A stretch of 30,180 nucleotides of DNA from positions 1-30,180 of IMG/VR virus record IMGVR_UViG_3300025141_000504; one strand, written 5' to 3'. The notes under the pieces are model-generated. The model ran no database searches, was not told the DNA's origin, and worked only from the letters and a program-made list of their open reading frames with translations. This DNA is from a virus. Of the stretch, positions 1-7,501 are shown in pieces (position 1 is the stretch's first letter; the number at the start of each line of letters is the position of its first letter). The position numbers were made by a program, and so were the translations under genes.

Positions 1-2
1 CA

Positions 3-80
3 ATCGCAGAGGCTGCAAAGATCGGTGGGTTTATCTCTGGAAAATCATTCAACAATTCCGATACTAAGGGTGCTGTTTAA
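3..80 (+). CDS. C-terminal end of an upstream gene (partial)
   Basis: An open frame enters from the left edge and stops with TAA at 78-80. It encodes about 25 residues ending in NNSDTKGAV. Too little remains to identify the protein. In T4-type phages the genes just before the scaffold are the portal, small core proteins and the prohead protease gp21, so one of these is expected from gene order alone. The frame call is simple: it is open from the first base of the window and is followed 18 bases later by the next gene in the same direction. Confidence 0.55.
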   Translation: MAEAAKIGGFISGKSFNNSDTKGAV

Positions 81-98
81 TTACAGATGATTTTATAA

Positions 99-704
99 AT
101 GAAAAACTCTTATTATAGCCCAGTTCAAGCATCTACAGATTGTAGAAAAGGTATGGGCTATGCTAAGTGTACAACTTCTCCTGGGCTGGGAACGACTTTT
201 GCTATGGGTTGGGATACAGGTATTTATCCGCCTGAGCTCCCAGAAGTTGACTATCTTGATCTACCGTTTGATGATGAGGAAGATCTTAGAAGTTTTTTCT
301 CTAAATTAAACTTAGGATATACATCAGCAGATTCCGTCAAACCTCGTGCTGACAGGTCATCTTATACAAGCAGTGATAGATTTGCAGGATTTGTAACAGA
401 GCAAATGCAAATGAACCCAATGTCAGGAATTTCTCCTCAGCTTATGTCTACTGCAGATCGCGGCATGGCTACTGGGGGTTCTTCTAGTGAATTTGGCTCT
501 ACAAGGACAAGGCCCGGAAGGGTTGGCGGGGATGGAACCCAGTTCGGTTTTTCAAGAATGCCGCTCGATACTCCTGATGACGGAATTAGATTTATTTCTC
601 TTGTAAAGATGTTAAACATGTCTCCTGCAGAAAGAAATTTCCTAAAGCAGCAAATAAAAGTAAAAGATACGCTGACAATGGTTGAATCTTTGCTATGTAC
701 GTGA
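99..704 (+). CDS. Hypothetical protein, 201 aa, in the capsid block
   Basis: I do not recognise this protein. It begins with a Tyr/Ser-rich stretch (MKNSYYSPVQAS). It has an acidic patch near residues 50-65 (YLDLPFDDEEDLRSFF) and a Gly/Ser/Arg-rich low-complexity middle (about residues 120-150). It ends in a predicted helical segment (SPAERNFLKQQIKVKDTL). No signal peptide or membrane segment is visible. The Shine-Dalgarno site before the ATG is poor; an alternative start is the Met at residue 19 (MGYAKC), which has a purine-rich upstream sequence. It sits directly before the scaffold gene, where T4 has small prohead core genes, so a role as a minor core or capsid protein is a position-based guess. 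The gene is real by length, packing and frame continuity; its function is unknown. Confidence 0.7.
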   Translation: MKNSYYSPVQASTDCRKGMGYAKCTTSPGLGTTFAMGWDTGIYPPELPEVDYLDLPFDDEEDLRSFFSKLNLGYTSADSVKPRADRSSYTSSDRFAGFVTEQMQMNPMSGISPQLMSTADRGMATGGSSSEFGSTRTRPGRVGGDGTQFGFSRMPLDTPDDGIRFISLVKMLNMSPAERNFLKQQIKVKDTLTMVESLLCT

Positions 705-765
705 ATAAATAATAATATAAGTTTTAATCTTAAGAGAATAATTAATCTTCGAGGAGTCAAGCAGA

Positions 766-2223
766 ATGGCATCTAACATGTATACAGAGGCGCTTGCTGA
801 AGCAAAGCAGCTTCGAGAAATAGCAGAGAAAAATGCTAAAAACGCTATAATTGAAGCAGTTACCCCAAAAATTAGACAATTTATTGATGATCAGCTGCTG
901 GAGACATCTGGAAAGAAAGATGTATCTAGATCATCTGTTGATGATATAATTGCAGAATCTATTGGTATTGCTAATAGTGAAGATGAAGGTGAGGTCTCAC
1001 TAGACAATACAGCTCTTCAATCCCTTGCAGGACTTCTTGGAAGTAGTGGAACAGGTGGCGTATTGGATGCACTTGCAGAATCAATAAATAGTCTTGATCA
1101 TGATCAGGCAGAATTAGTTGCATCTGCAGCTAAAAAAATAGAATCAACAAAGAGTAATTTTACTCAAGATAGAATAAATAAAGATGTAAGTAACTTACAG
1201 GAGAACAATAAAATGGCATCAAGAGAAAAGGTTTACGAGATTGATCTTAACCTTCTAAAAGAAGAGCTGGGTAGAGATCTTAGCCTAAATGAAGAAACAG
1301 GCGATGATGATAATCGCGATACGGATGATGCTGATGAAGCAGTATCCGCTAAAGACAAGGCTGAACTTAAAGAGATGCTAGCTGATTTAGGTATCCTAAG
1401 TGAAGCACAGGTATTATTGGATCTAGGCGATGATGTTGAGCTTCCTGAAGATATTCAGATTGTTGCCTCTCTCGTTGAAGAAGAGGAAGGAGATGAAGAA
1501 GATCTTGAGCTCTTAGATGTTGAAGACGATGAGGGTGACGTTGAAGTCTCAATGGATGTTGAAGAAGATCTAGGTCTCAACGAAGTCTTTGAAATAGATC
1601 CCAAAGTTTTAAAAGAAGAACTTCTAAGAATTAGACGTCTAGTCAGAGAGGCTAAGAGCTTAGCTGATGCTAAAGGCGGAGCAAATTCTATGGAAGCATC
1701 ATTCGGAGGAAAAGGACACGCAAACGCAGGTCAGAAGAACCAGTTTGGTGGTAAAGGCTCCGGAAAAGGAAATCCATTTGGTGGAGGCTCTGAGAAGGGC
1801 GACATCTATAAGGTTAAACTTAATGCTCTTGCAGAGTCGTTAAGAAAAGAGCAGCGCAAGAATCGCTCTCTGGTTACTAAGCTCGATGAATACAGGGGTG
1901 CAGTTGAAACACTTCGTGAGCAACTTACAGATCTCAATCTGTTCAACGCAAAGCTACTCTACGTAAATAAGCTTTTTCAAGACAAATCAGTTCCCCCATC
2001 ACGCAGACGCGCTATGATGGAATCAATTGATTCTGCGAAAAGCTTGAGAGAAGTTAAGCTAGTATATAAGACTCTAACCGAATCTTCAAGAAGAAAGGGA
2101 AGTCTTAATGAATCAGCTACACGGTCTCTAGGGTCCTCCTCTAGATCGGTTGGCAGATCTTCTGCAACAAGTACAAACCCCGAGCTTGATCGCTGGGCAC
2201 TTCTTGCTGGGATCAAAAAATAA
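766..2223 (+). CDS. Prohead core scaffolding protein, gp22-like
   Basis: This is the likely internal scaffold around which the major capsid protein assembles, and which the prohead protease then degrades. It lies directly upstream of the capsid gene, as gene 22 does in T4. Residues 1-30 form a helical N-terminus. Residues about 228-275 are extremely acidic (runs such as VEEEEGDEEDLELLDVEDDE). Residues about 315-345 are a Gly/Lys-rich linker. Residues about 348-393 form a charged coiled coil. The C-terminal motif NLFNAKLLYVNKLFQ, followed by SLREVKLVYKTL, is the segment I associate with gp22-type scaffolds of T4-like phages. At 485 aa it is longer than T4 gp22 (about 270 aa). GAGGAG lies at 752-757, nine bases before the ATG. 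Many Leu/Ile-x-Glu triplets are present, which fits later proteolysis, though no cleavage can be proven here. Confidence 0.85.
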   Translation: MASNMYTEALAEAKQLREIAEKNAKNAIIEAVTPKIRQFIDDQLLETSGKKDVSRSSVDDIIAESIGIANSEDEGEVSLDNTALQSLAGLLGSSGTGGVLDALAESINSLDHDQAELVASAAKKIESTKSNFTQDRINKDVSNLQENNKMASREKVYEIDLNLLKEELGRDLSLNEETGDDDNRDTDDADEAVSAKDKAELKEMLADLGILSEAQVLLDLGDDVELPEDIQIVASLVEEEEGDEEDLELLDVEDDEGDVEVSMDVEEDLGLNEVFEIDPKVLKEELLRIRRLVREAKSLADAKGGANSMEASFGGKGHANAGQKNQFGGKGSGKGNPFGGGSEKGDIYKVKLNALAESLRKEQRKNRSLVTKLDEYRGAVETLREQLTDLNLFNAKLLYVNKLFQDKSVPPSRRRAMMESIDSAKSLREVKLVYKTLTESSRRKGSLNESATRSLGSSSRSVGRSSATSTNPELDRWALLAGIKK

Positions 2224-2268
2224 CAAACTCACGTGTTTTAACACACAACTATAAAGGAAAAAAATAAC

Positions 2269-4260
2269 ATGTCTAAGAAATTTACATTAGATCAGCTTAC
2301 AGAGGGTATTCGTCAAAGAGACGTAGGCCGGCAGTCAGCTCTTCTAACTGAAAAGTGGACACGCACTGGACTCCTCCGTGGTATGGATGACACAGGTCGC
2401 GAGAATATGTCTCGTCTCCTGGAGAACCAGGCAGCTCAGCTTCTTCGCGAGCAGTCTTCCATCGGTGGCGGAAATGCAGGCACCACTTCATCTGGCGACC
2501 TTCGTGGTTTCACGAATATCGCTTTCCCAATCGTTCGTCGCGTCTTCGGAGGCCTAGTAGCCAATGATCTCGTTTCGATTCAACCAATGAGCCTTCCATC
2601 TGGTCTGCTTTTCTACCTCGATTATACCTACGGTGATAACGTTGGTGGTGATGCTAACACACAGACTGGTGCTGAAGGTTCACTCTCACAGCAAACCTAC
2701 ACTAAGGGACAATCAATCTATAACCTTCCAACTGGAAAGGGAATAAGATCTGGCTCTGATGCTGTTGGTGGTCCTTATGACCTTGCTGGAACAGCTTATA
2801 CTAGAGTCAACACTCAGTTTGCTGCTGGTGAACTTGTTCTTCTCGCTTCAGGCGCTCACGGTAATGATGGAACCTTTGCTGGTGGTAGTCACATGGTTGC
2901 ATCCGGTGCAGACGGCAAGCTTCTTCAGTTTGATCCTCAAATTACAACAATGATTGAAGATGCTGCATCTACTAACGGTTGGACCCCTAGCGGTGAAGGT
3001 CTTTTCCAGGCACTAATCTGGGATGCTAATAACTTCCCTGCCAAGATGGACTTCACAGCTGTTAAGGAAGTTGGCTTGATTGCTATTGATACAACTCCCT
3101 GTTTAACAAAGGCACCAATGGTGGTTAACGGAAAAGGGCTTGCTGGGCTTGCTCCAGTTCACGTCATCTCCGCTTCTGATGGTATTCAGGGTGGAAGTGT
3201 TGTCAACATTCGACGTCTTAACCAGCTTGGAACTTGGGATGGCTCAAAGTTCACACCCGATCCGATGGTCACTAGATCAACTTCGAATGCTGCTCTATTG
3301 ACAATTATTTCAGGTACATATAACATGGACCTTGGCAGTACTTCTCGCGTCGGAATCATGAATGGTTTCTCTGGATCATACGTCCAGGCACCTACTCTTG
3401 ATACAGACTCTGATGGTTCAACCCTTACGATTCCAACTTTTGAATCCAACTTTGAGACATCTCCTCAAATTCAGATTCCAGAGATTGACATCAAGATTGA
3501 ATCAATTGCTGTTACAGCTGAGACTCGTAAGCTTCGTGCTCGCTGGTCACCAGAACTCGCACAGGATCTTAACGCATACCACAGCCTTGACGCTGAGGTT
3601 GAGTTGACCCAGATCCTCTCTGAGCAGATTGCTCTAGAGCTTGATCGCGAGATTCTTAATGACCTCCTTACACAGGCTCAGGGTGCTAACTATTACTGGT
3701 CACGTGCTCCAGGCAAGTTCGTTAACAAGAAAACTGGCGCTGTCCAGACTCTAGCTAGTGCACTTCAAACTGGACCTAACTTCACCGGTACAGTTCGTGA
3801 ATGGTATGAGACACTCGTTGAAACAGTAATTGACGTTGCTAATGAGATTCATCGCAAGACTCTTCGCGGTTCTGCAAACTTCATCGTGGTTTCACCAGAT
3901 GTTGCAACTATTCTTGAGGCTTCTGTCCTCTACAAGCCTAGTTACAGCCTCGACGGCCAGGGTCAAGTCGGATCTCCATTCCAGCTTGGTGCAGCTCCCG
4001 TTGGTAGCTTGAGCAATCGTTTCACGGTCTACAAGGATCCATACTTCCCTCGCAACAAGATTCTTGTTGGATACAAGGGCGGTAGCTATCTTGAGACTGG
4101 TTACGTCTACGCTCCTTACGTACCTCTCATTGTCACTCCGACAATCTTCGCTCCCGAAGACTTCACACCCCGCAAGGGCGTGATGACTCGCTACGGTAAG
4201 AAGATGGTTCGTGCTGACTTCTACGGTACAGTTACTTGCATGGATATGGATGTAATCTAA
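2269..4260 (+). CDS. Major capsid protein, gp23-like
   Basis: This protein forms the icosahedral shell. The gp23 signature is clear: residues 81-110 carry FTNIAFPIVRRVFGGLVAND followed by LVSIQPMSLPSGLLFYL, aligning with the T4 segment reading VQPMNSPTGQVFAL. The C-terminus (DPYFPRNKILVGYKGGSY ... APYVPLIVTPTI) is also typical of the family. At 663 aa it is longer than T4 gp23 (521 aa), probably because of inserted surface loops around residues 120-390, which are rich in Gly, Thr and Ser. The N-terminal 61 residues look like the removed propeptide: LRE at 59-61 is about 20 residues before the FTNIAF motif, the same spacing as the T4 cleavage site at Glu65. Arg codons are mostly CGT/CGC, unlike the AGA/AGG used by most other genes here, as expected for a very highly expressed gene. 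AAAGGA precedes the ATG, and a strong terminator follows the stop. Confidence 0.95.
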   Translation: MSKKFTLDQLTEGIRQRDVGRQSALLTEKWTRTGLLRGMDDTGRENMSRLLENQAAQLLREQSSIGGGNAGTTSSGDLRGFTNIAFPIVRRVFGGLVANDLVSIQPMSLPSGLLFYLDYTYGDNVGGDANTQTGAEGSLSQQTYTKGQSIYNLPTGKGIRSGSDAVGGPYDLAGTAYTRVNTQFAAGELVLLASGAHGNDGTFAGGSHMVASGADGKLLQFDPQITTMIEDAASTNGWTPSGEGLFQALIWDANNFPAKMDFTAVKEVGLIAIDTTPCLTKAPMVVNGKGLAGLAPVHVISASDGIQGGSVVNIRRLNQLGTWDGSKFTPDPMVTRSTSNAALLTIISGTYNMDLGSTSRVGIMNGFSGSYVQAPTLDTDSDGSTLTIPTFESNFETSPQIQIPEIDIKIESIAVTAETRKLRARWSPELAQDLNAYHSLDAEVELTQILSEQIALELDREILNDLLTQAQGANYYWSRAPGKFVNKKTGAVQTLASALQTGPNFTGTVREWYETLVETVIDVANEIHRKTLRGSANFIVVSPDVATILEASVLYKPSYSLDGQGQVGSPFQLGAAPVGSLSNRFTVYKDPYFPRNKILVGYKGGSYLETGYVYAPYVPLIVTPTIFAPEDFTPRKGVMTRYGKKMVRADFYGTVTCMDMDVI

Positions 4261-4283
4261 TCCTAGCAGGTATTAACCTACCT

Positions 4284-4316
4284 AAGAGGCACCTTTCGAG
4301 GTGCCTCTTTTTTTTT
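4284..4316 (+). terminator. Strong intrinsic terminator after the capsid gene
   Basis: A perfect 11-bp inverted repeat (AAGAGGCACCT at 4284-4294 and AGGTGCCTCTT at 4299-4309) closes on a TTCG loop and runs into an unbroken T tract ending at 4316. It begins 24 bases after the capsid stop codon. This is a textbook Rho-independent terminator and should separate the heavily transcribed capsid gene from the accessory genes that follow. Confidence 0.95.
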
Positions 4317-4376
4317 ACCTTTTTGATATTTTTTATAGTATTTTATATGAATATTGACAATTAGGAATTTTTTATT

Positions 4377-5195
4377 TTGGATAATTCATATAAAATTAAA
4401 AACTGGAATGTAAGTAGCGCATTTCAAAGTGATAAGTGGCTGGCATGGCAAGATAGACTTTGCCATGAGATTAAAAATTTAAAATCACTAGATGAAAAAA
4501 ATATTAATAAAATAGTAAAAAGAGAATTTCCCAGAGCAAGAGTTGACCTAGTTGTTGGAATGAAAAGATCTGGAAATCATGCAATTATTAACTGGTTTGT
4601 TCAGAATTGCTTCGAAAGTCTTGTTTATGCAAATAACGTAACCGGGGAAATACCTGATAGCTGGTCTATTTATAGTGCAGAATATATTACGCCACGAATG
4701 ATAGATAGGGTTGTTTTATCAGTCGAGCACAAGTCTATTTGTGAATATCAAAGTCTTAATCCTATTTTAATTGCTAGGGATCCGTATAACTGGCTTGCTT
4801 CATGGATATCCCATACACATTTTATACCCGAGAATCTTGAGAAAGATATTGACATCTACCTATACAATCTATCTAACCATACTTCAATAATAAGTTTCAA
4901 CCAGTGGTTTTCCAGTAGGGAATATAGGGATTCTATTGCAAATAAACTAGGAGTTATAAACAGTGATATTAGTATTAATGGAGTTACAAGCTTTGGAAAG
5001 GGAAGCTCTTTTGATAAAAAGTCCTTTGATGGAAAAGCTCAAAAGATGAAAGTTCTAAGAAGATGGGAAAAGATGAAAAGTAATAATTTATATGTACACA
5101 CTATTCAAAAATATGAAAAATGTTTTAGAGATATAAGTGTTGAACATTTTCCAGATATAGATGCTGATCAAATACATAGGTTTCTTGATAGATAG
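4377..5195 (+). CDS. Sulfotransferase-like protein (PAPS-binding fold)
   Basis: It probably transfers a sulfuryl group from PAPS to a hydroxyl acceptor; the acceptor is unknown. The evidence is two classical sulfotransferase motifs. The P-loop-like 5'-phosphosulfate loop lies at residues 57-71 (VDLVVGMKRSGNHAI), and the 3'-phosphate loop at residues 129-142 (PILIARDPYNWLAS) carries Arg134 and Ser142. Length (272 aa) suits a single-domain enzyme. The start is TTG at 4377 with AGGA at 4363-4366; the next Met (residue 62) falls inside the P-loop, so a later start would break the domain. The gene lies just behind the capsid terminator, is visibly more AT-rich than the capsid gene, and has no role in known T4 morphogenesis, so it looks like an accessory (moron-type) gene. 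A nucleotide-binding P-loop protein of another kind is possible but less likely. Confidence 0.65.
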   Translation: MDNSYKIKNWNVSSAFQSDKWLAWQDRLCHEIKNLKSLDEKNINKIVKREFPRARVDLVVGMKRSGNHAIINWFVQNCFESLVYANNVTGEIPDSWSIYSAEYITPRMIDRVVLSVEHKSICEYQSLNPILIARDPYNWLASWISHTHFIPENLEKDIDIYLYNLSNHTSIISFNQWFSSREYRDSIANKLGVINSDISINGVTSFGKGSSFDKKSFDGKAQKMKVLRRWEKMKSNNLYVHTIQKYEKCFRDISVEHFPDIDADQIHRFLDR

Positions 5196-5232
5196 TGATT
5201 TTTTATCTCCTGCATAATAATTAACTAAGCAC

Positions 5233-5240
5233 AAGGAGGT
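5233..5240 (+). promoter_or_regulatory. Strong ribosome binding site that fixes a GTG start
   Basis: AAGGAGGT at 5233-5240 is an almost full anti-Shine-Dalgarno match and sits five bases before GTG at 5246. It supports the GTG start of the small charged protein and suggests efficient translation. Confidence 0.8.
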
Positions 5241-5245
5241 TTCCC

Positions 5246-5500
5246 GTGGGAAAAAAAGCAATAGGAAGATTACTAGGAATAGGTCATAAGATTAGAAAGG
5301 GTAGAATTCTAAAGAGAGAAGCAAAACAATCTCAAGAGACTGTTGAGCATGTAGCAGAAGATGTAGTATCTAAAACTGTTGATGAAGAGATTGTGGCAGA
5401 AGCTGTTGTAGAAGAAGTTGAAGATGCTGTAGAAGCTCCTGTATCAAAGTCAAAAAGATCTTATGCAAGAAAAAAGAAATCTTCAAAATCATCAAAGTAA
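5246..5500 (+). CDS. Small charged protein, 84 aa, unknown function
   Basis: I do not recognise this gene. The protein has three zones. Residues 1-30 are basic (KKAIGRLLGIGHKIRKGRIL). Residues about 31-65 are acidic and Val-rich (repeats of the type VAEDVV, EEIVAEAVVEEVEDAVE). The tail, residues 68-84, is strongly basic (SKRSYARKKKSSKSSK). No membrane segment or signal peptide is visible. The GTG start is well supported by its strong ribosome binding site, and the gene is isolated by a terminator on each side together with the sulfotransferase-like gene. The basic tail might bind DNA, RNA or an acidic partner. A capsid-associated or internal virion protein is possible from its position, but nothing in the sequence proves this. 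Confidence 0.6.
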   Translation: MGKKAIGRLLGIGHKIRKGRILKREAKQSQETVEHVAEDVVSKTVDEEIVAEAVVEEVEDAVEAPVSKSKRSYARKKKSSKSSK

Positions 5501-5523
5501 TTTAATTACAACTTTATTAAATC

Positions 5524-5539
5524 AACATGCTAGCATGTT
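5524..5539. repeat. Perfect 16-bp palindrome
   Basis: AACATGCTAGCATGTT is a perfect inverted repeat with no spacer, in the non-coding gap between the small charged gene and the terminator. It could be a dimeric regulator site or, in RNA, a short hairpin upstream of the terminator stem. The sequence alone does not decide between these. Confidence 0.5.
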
Positions 5540-5550
5540 TGAAGATATTG

Positions 5551-5595
5551 TCTGCTTGTGAGGATATTAAAGCTCGTCACAAGCAGATTCTTTTT
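5551..5595 (+). terminator. Intrinsic terminator before the neck genes
   Basis: A perfect 11-bp stem (TCTGCTTGTGA at 5551-5561, TCACAAGCAGA at 5577-5587) with a 15-base loop is followed by TTCTTTTT. It ends the sulfotransferase/small-protein transcript. The neck gene begins 45 bases after the T tract, so a promoter is expected in 5596-5639, although I see no convincing consensus there. Confidence 0.8.
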
Positions 5596-5639
5596 GCAAT
5601 GTCTTTACTTGTCGTATATTTAAAATTGGGAGATGTATA

Positions 5640-6827
5640 GTGGCTAGCTTTGCAGACACAACAAAACCGACTCCATACGGGTTTTATGATGGTGAGTCAA
5701 GCTTCCAGACTGAAGCTGACTCAATTCTCACGTTTATCAAAAGAAAGCTGGGCGATGATGTTCTTTCCGTGGAGTTAACAAATAAGCAGGTCTGGGCAAC
5801 TCTTGAAGAATCAACACTTGAATTTAGCTCAATTTTAAATACATATCAGGCAAAGTCTCAAATCGCAAACTTTTTAGGAATGCCTATAACTGGCTCTGAC
5901 GGAACAATGTCTGGGTCAGAGGGAAAATACCCTAGAGAAAACTTAGACTATCTTACTAGATTTGCTGAACCATATGCCCAGGAAACAGGAATAGGAGGCT
6001 CTTATAACACTGTATCTGGATCAATTAATCTTAAATCTGGACAGCAAGATTACAATATTTATAACTTGCTTAAAGATTCAAGTGATGAGCTTATTTTTTC
6101 GTCTAGTTTAAATACTAAAAATAGTAAGATGCAAATAGTAGAGGTATTTCACTTCAGCCCACAAGCTGCATATAGGTTTTTTGATACAACTTCAGCAATA
6201 AACTATCTCAACAATGAATTCTCATTTGAGTCATTTACACCAGAAACAATATTCTATGTTCTTCCCGTATTTGAAGATATTCTTAGGGCAGGACAATTAG
6301 ACTTATCCAATAGAGTGAGAAGATCAAACTACTCTTATAAAGTTTCTGGACAAAATATAAGAATTTATCCAATGCCTTCAGGCGAGCCTACACAGCCCAA
6401 ACAACTATGGATAAGAGTTAAGTTTTACTCTGATCCGCTTAACACTCCGTATAGGGATGACACGATTGTCGGAGTTTCAAATTTATCTAATTTGCCCTTT
6501 GGAAATATCCCATATACTAATATAAACAGCATTGGTAGACAATGGATTAGACAGTATTCATTAGCACTTTCTAAGGAGCTTTTAGGGCAAGTTAGATCAA
6601 AATTCTCAAATGTTCCAATCCCGGGATCAGAGCTCCAGCTTAATGGAAAGGATTTAATAACTCAAGCTAGGGAGGATTTAAAAAGCCTTCAAACACAGCT
6701 TAGAGAGATGCTTGATACAATGACATATGACAAGCTAATGGAGATGGCTGCTACGAGAGCTGAGTTTGTCAATAAACAACTCAAATTTATTCCAATGCCT
6801 AACGGCTTAGCAATTTTCATGGGATAG
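5640..6827 (+). CDS. Neck protein, gp13-like
   Basis: This is probably a head-completion protein that binds the portal and forms the neck. Residues 27-66 (ADSILTFIKRKLGDDVLSVE, then LTNKQVWATLEESTLEFSSI) match the start of T4 gp13, which reads as a helix with [20 protein letters not shown]. Position supports this: it precedes a gp14-like and a gp15-like gene, the T4 order 13-14-15. At 395 aa it is longer than T4 gp13 (309 aa). The C-terminal third has a helical segment (DLKSLQTQLREMLDTM). The start is GTG at 5640, preceded by GGGAGA; translation from there gives MASFADTTKPTPYG. The stop is three bases from the next start, so the two are translationally linked. Confidence 0.75.
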   Translation: MASFADTTKPTPYGFYDGESSFQTEADSILTFIKRKLGDDVLSVELTNKQVWATLEESTLEFSSILNTYQAKSQIANFLGMPITGSDGTMSGSEGKYPRENLDYLTRFAEPYAQETGIGGSYNTVSGSINLKSGQQDYNIYNLLKDSSDELIFSSSLNTKNSKMQIVEVFHFSPQAAYRFFDTTSAINYLNNEFSFESFTPETIFYVLPVFEDILRAGQLDLSNRVRRSNYSYKVSGQNIRIYPMPSGEPTQPKQLWIRVKFYSDPLNTPYRDDTIVGVSNLSNLPFGNIPYTNINSIGRQWIRQYSLALSKELLGQVRSKFSNVPIPGSELQLNGKDLITQAREDLKSLQTQLREMLDTMTYDKLMEMAATRAEFVNKQLKFIPMPNGLAIFMG

Positions 6828-6830
6828 ATT

Positions 6831-7493
6831 ATGAGTAGACTTTTTATAACACCCAGAGAAATTAACTTTATCAATGATATTGGAAAAGAAGTTATCAAAG
6901 ATGTTGTCGGACAGGCAATTTATTATTACACAATCTCTACGACTAAGTCAAATGTTCATGATATATACGAAGAGTCAACGAAAAAAGTTTTTGAAAATCC
7001 AATAAAGATCGATGCACTAGTCAAATATCAACCTCAGGATATAAGGGCAAATAAGTTCGGAAGTGAAGAATACTATACTATCGAAGCATATGTTCAAGAG
7101 AGAGATCTAATTGATAAAGGGATATCAGTTCAAGAGGGCGATTTTTTTAGCTATGGCGAGGTTTTCTTTGAAATTATAACAGTTCCTGATTCTAGCACAA
7201 TATACGGTGAAGTTGAACATAAGGGCTTCGTAACAATTACAGGAAAGCAAGCAAGAAAAGGTCAATTCGAAACACATATTTTTGGCCCAACAGACGAAAG
7301 ATACTCAGACCCAGATGCTGTACAGGATACATTTTATCAGCAAAGAGGTTTTGCAAAAAATCAAGAGGGAGTTACTGGGGACGTACGTGAGCTTCAGAAG
7401 AATGATGTCCTAGATAAACCAATATCGGGGCCACAGAGTGTCTCAGACGAGGCAGGGAGCAATGCTGGGCCAGGTTTTTATGGGGATGACTAG
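6831..7493 (+). CDS. Neck / head-closure protein, gp14-like
   Basis: This is likely the second neck protein, closing the portal after DNA packaging. At 220 aa it is close to T4 gp14 (256 aa). The segment at about residues 98-118 (VQEGDFFSYGEVFFEIITV) resembles the T4 gp14 stretch EPQEGDLIYFPLDNSLFEI, a beta motif common in head-closure proteins. Further on, the Gly/Pro-rich tail (about residues 185-220, with ISGPQSVSDEAGSNAGPGF) looks disordered. The ATG lies three bases after the stop of the gp13-like gene with no clear Shine-Dalgarno site of its own, so translation is probably coupled. The assignment depends partly on gene order; the primary similarity is short. Confidence 0.65.
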   Translation: MSRLFITPREINFINDIGKEVIKDVVGQAIYYYTISTTKSNVHDIYEESTKKVFENPIKIDALVKYQPQDIRANKFGSEEYYTIEAYVQERDLIDKGISVQEGDFFSYGEVFFEIITVPDSSTIYGEVEHKGFVTITGKQARKGQFETHIFGPTDERYSDPDAVQDTFYQQRGFAKNQEGVTGDVRELQKNDVLDKPISGPQSVSDEAGSNAGPGFYGDD

Positions 7494-7501
7494 GGTATGT
7501 T

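Noticed and set aside
91-100. TATAAATG resembling the T4 late promoter TATAAATA
   Set aside because: It includes the start ATG of the 201-residue gene, leaving no room for a transcript start, and no similar element precedes other late genes here.
437-772. Open frame of 111 codons on the minus strand over the end of the 201-residue gene
   Set aside because: It crosses the gap and the ribosome site of the scaffold gene and runs against the direction of all other genes, with no supporting signal.
4323-4385. Possible promoter for the sulfotransferase gene (TTGATA with TATATG, or TTGACA with GATAAT)
   Set aside because: Spacers are 15 and 20 bases in a very AT-rich stretch, so the matches are weak; a promoter is expected after the terminator but I cannot place it.
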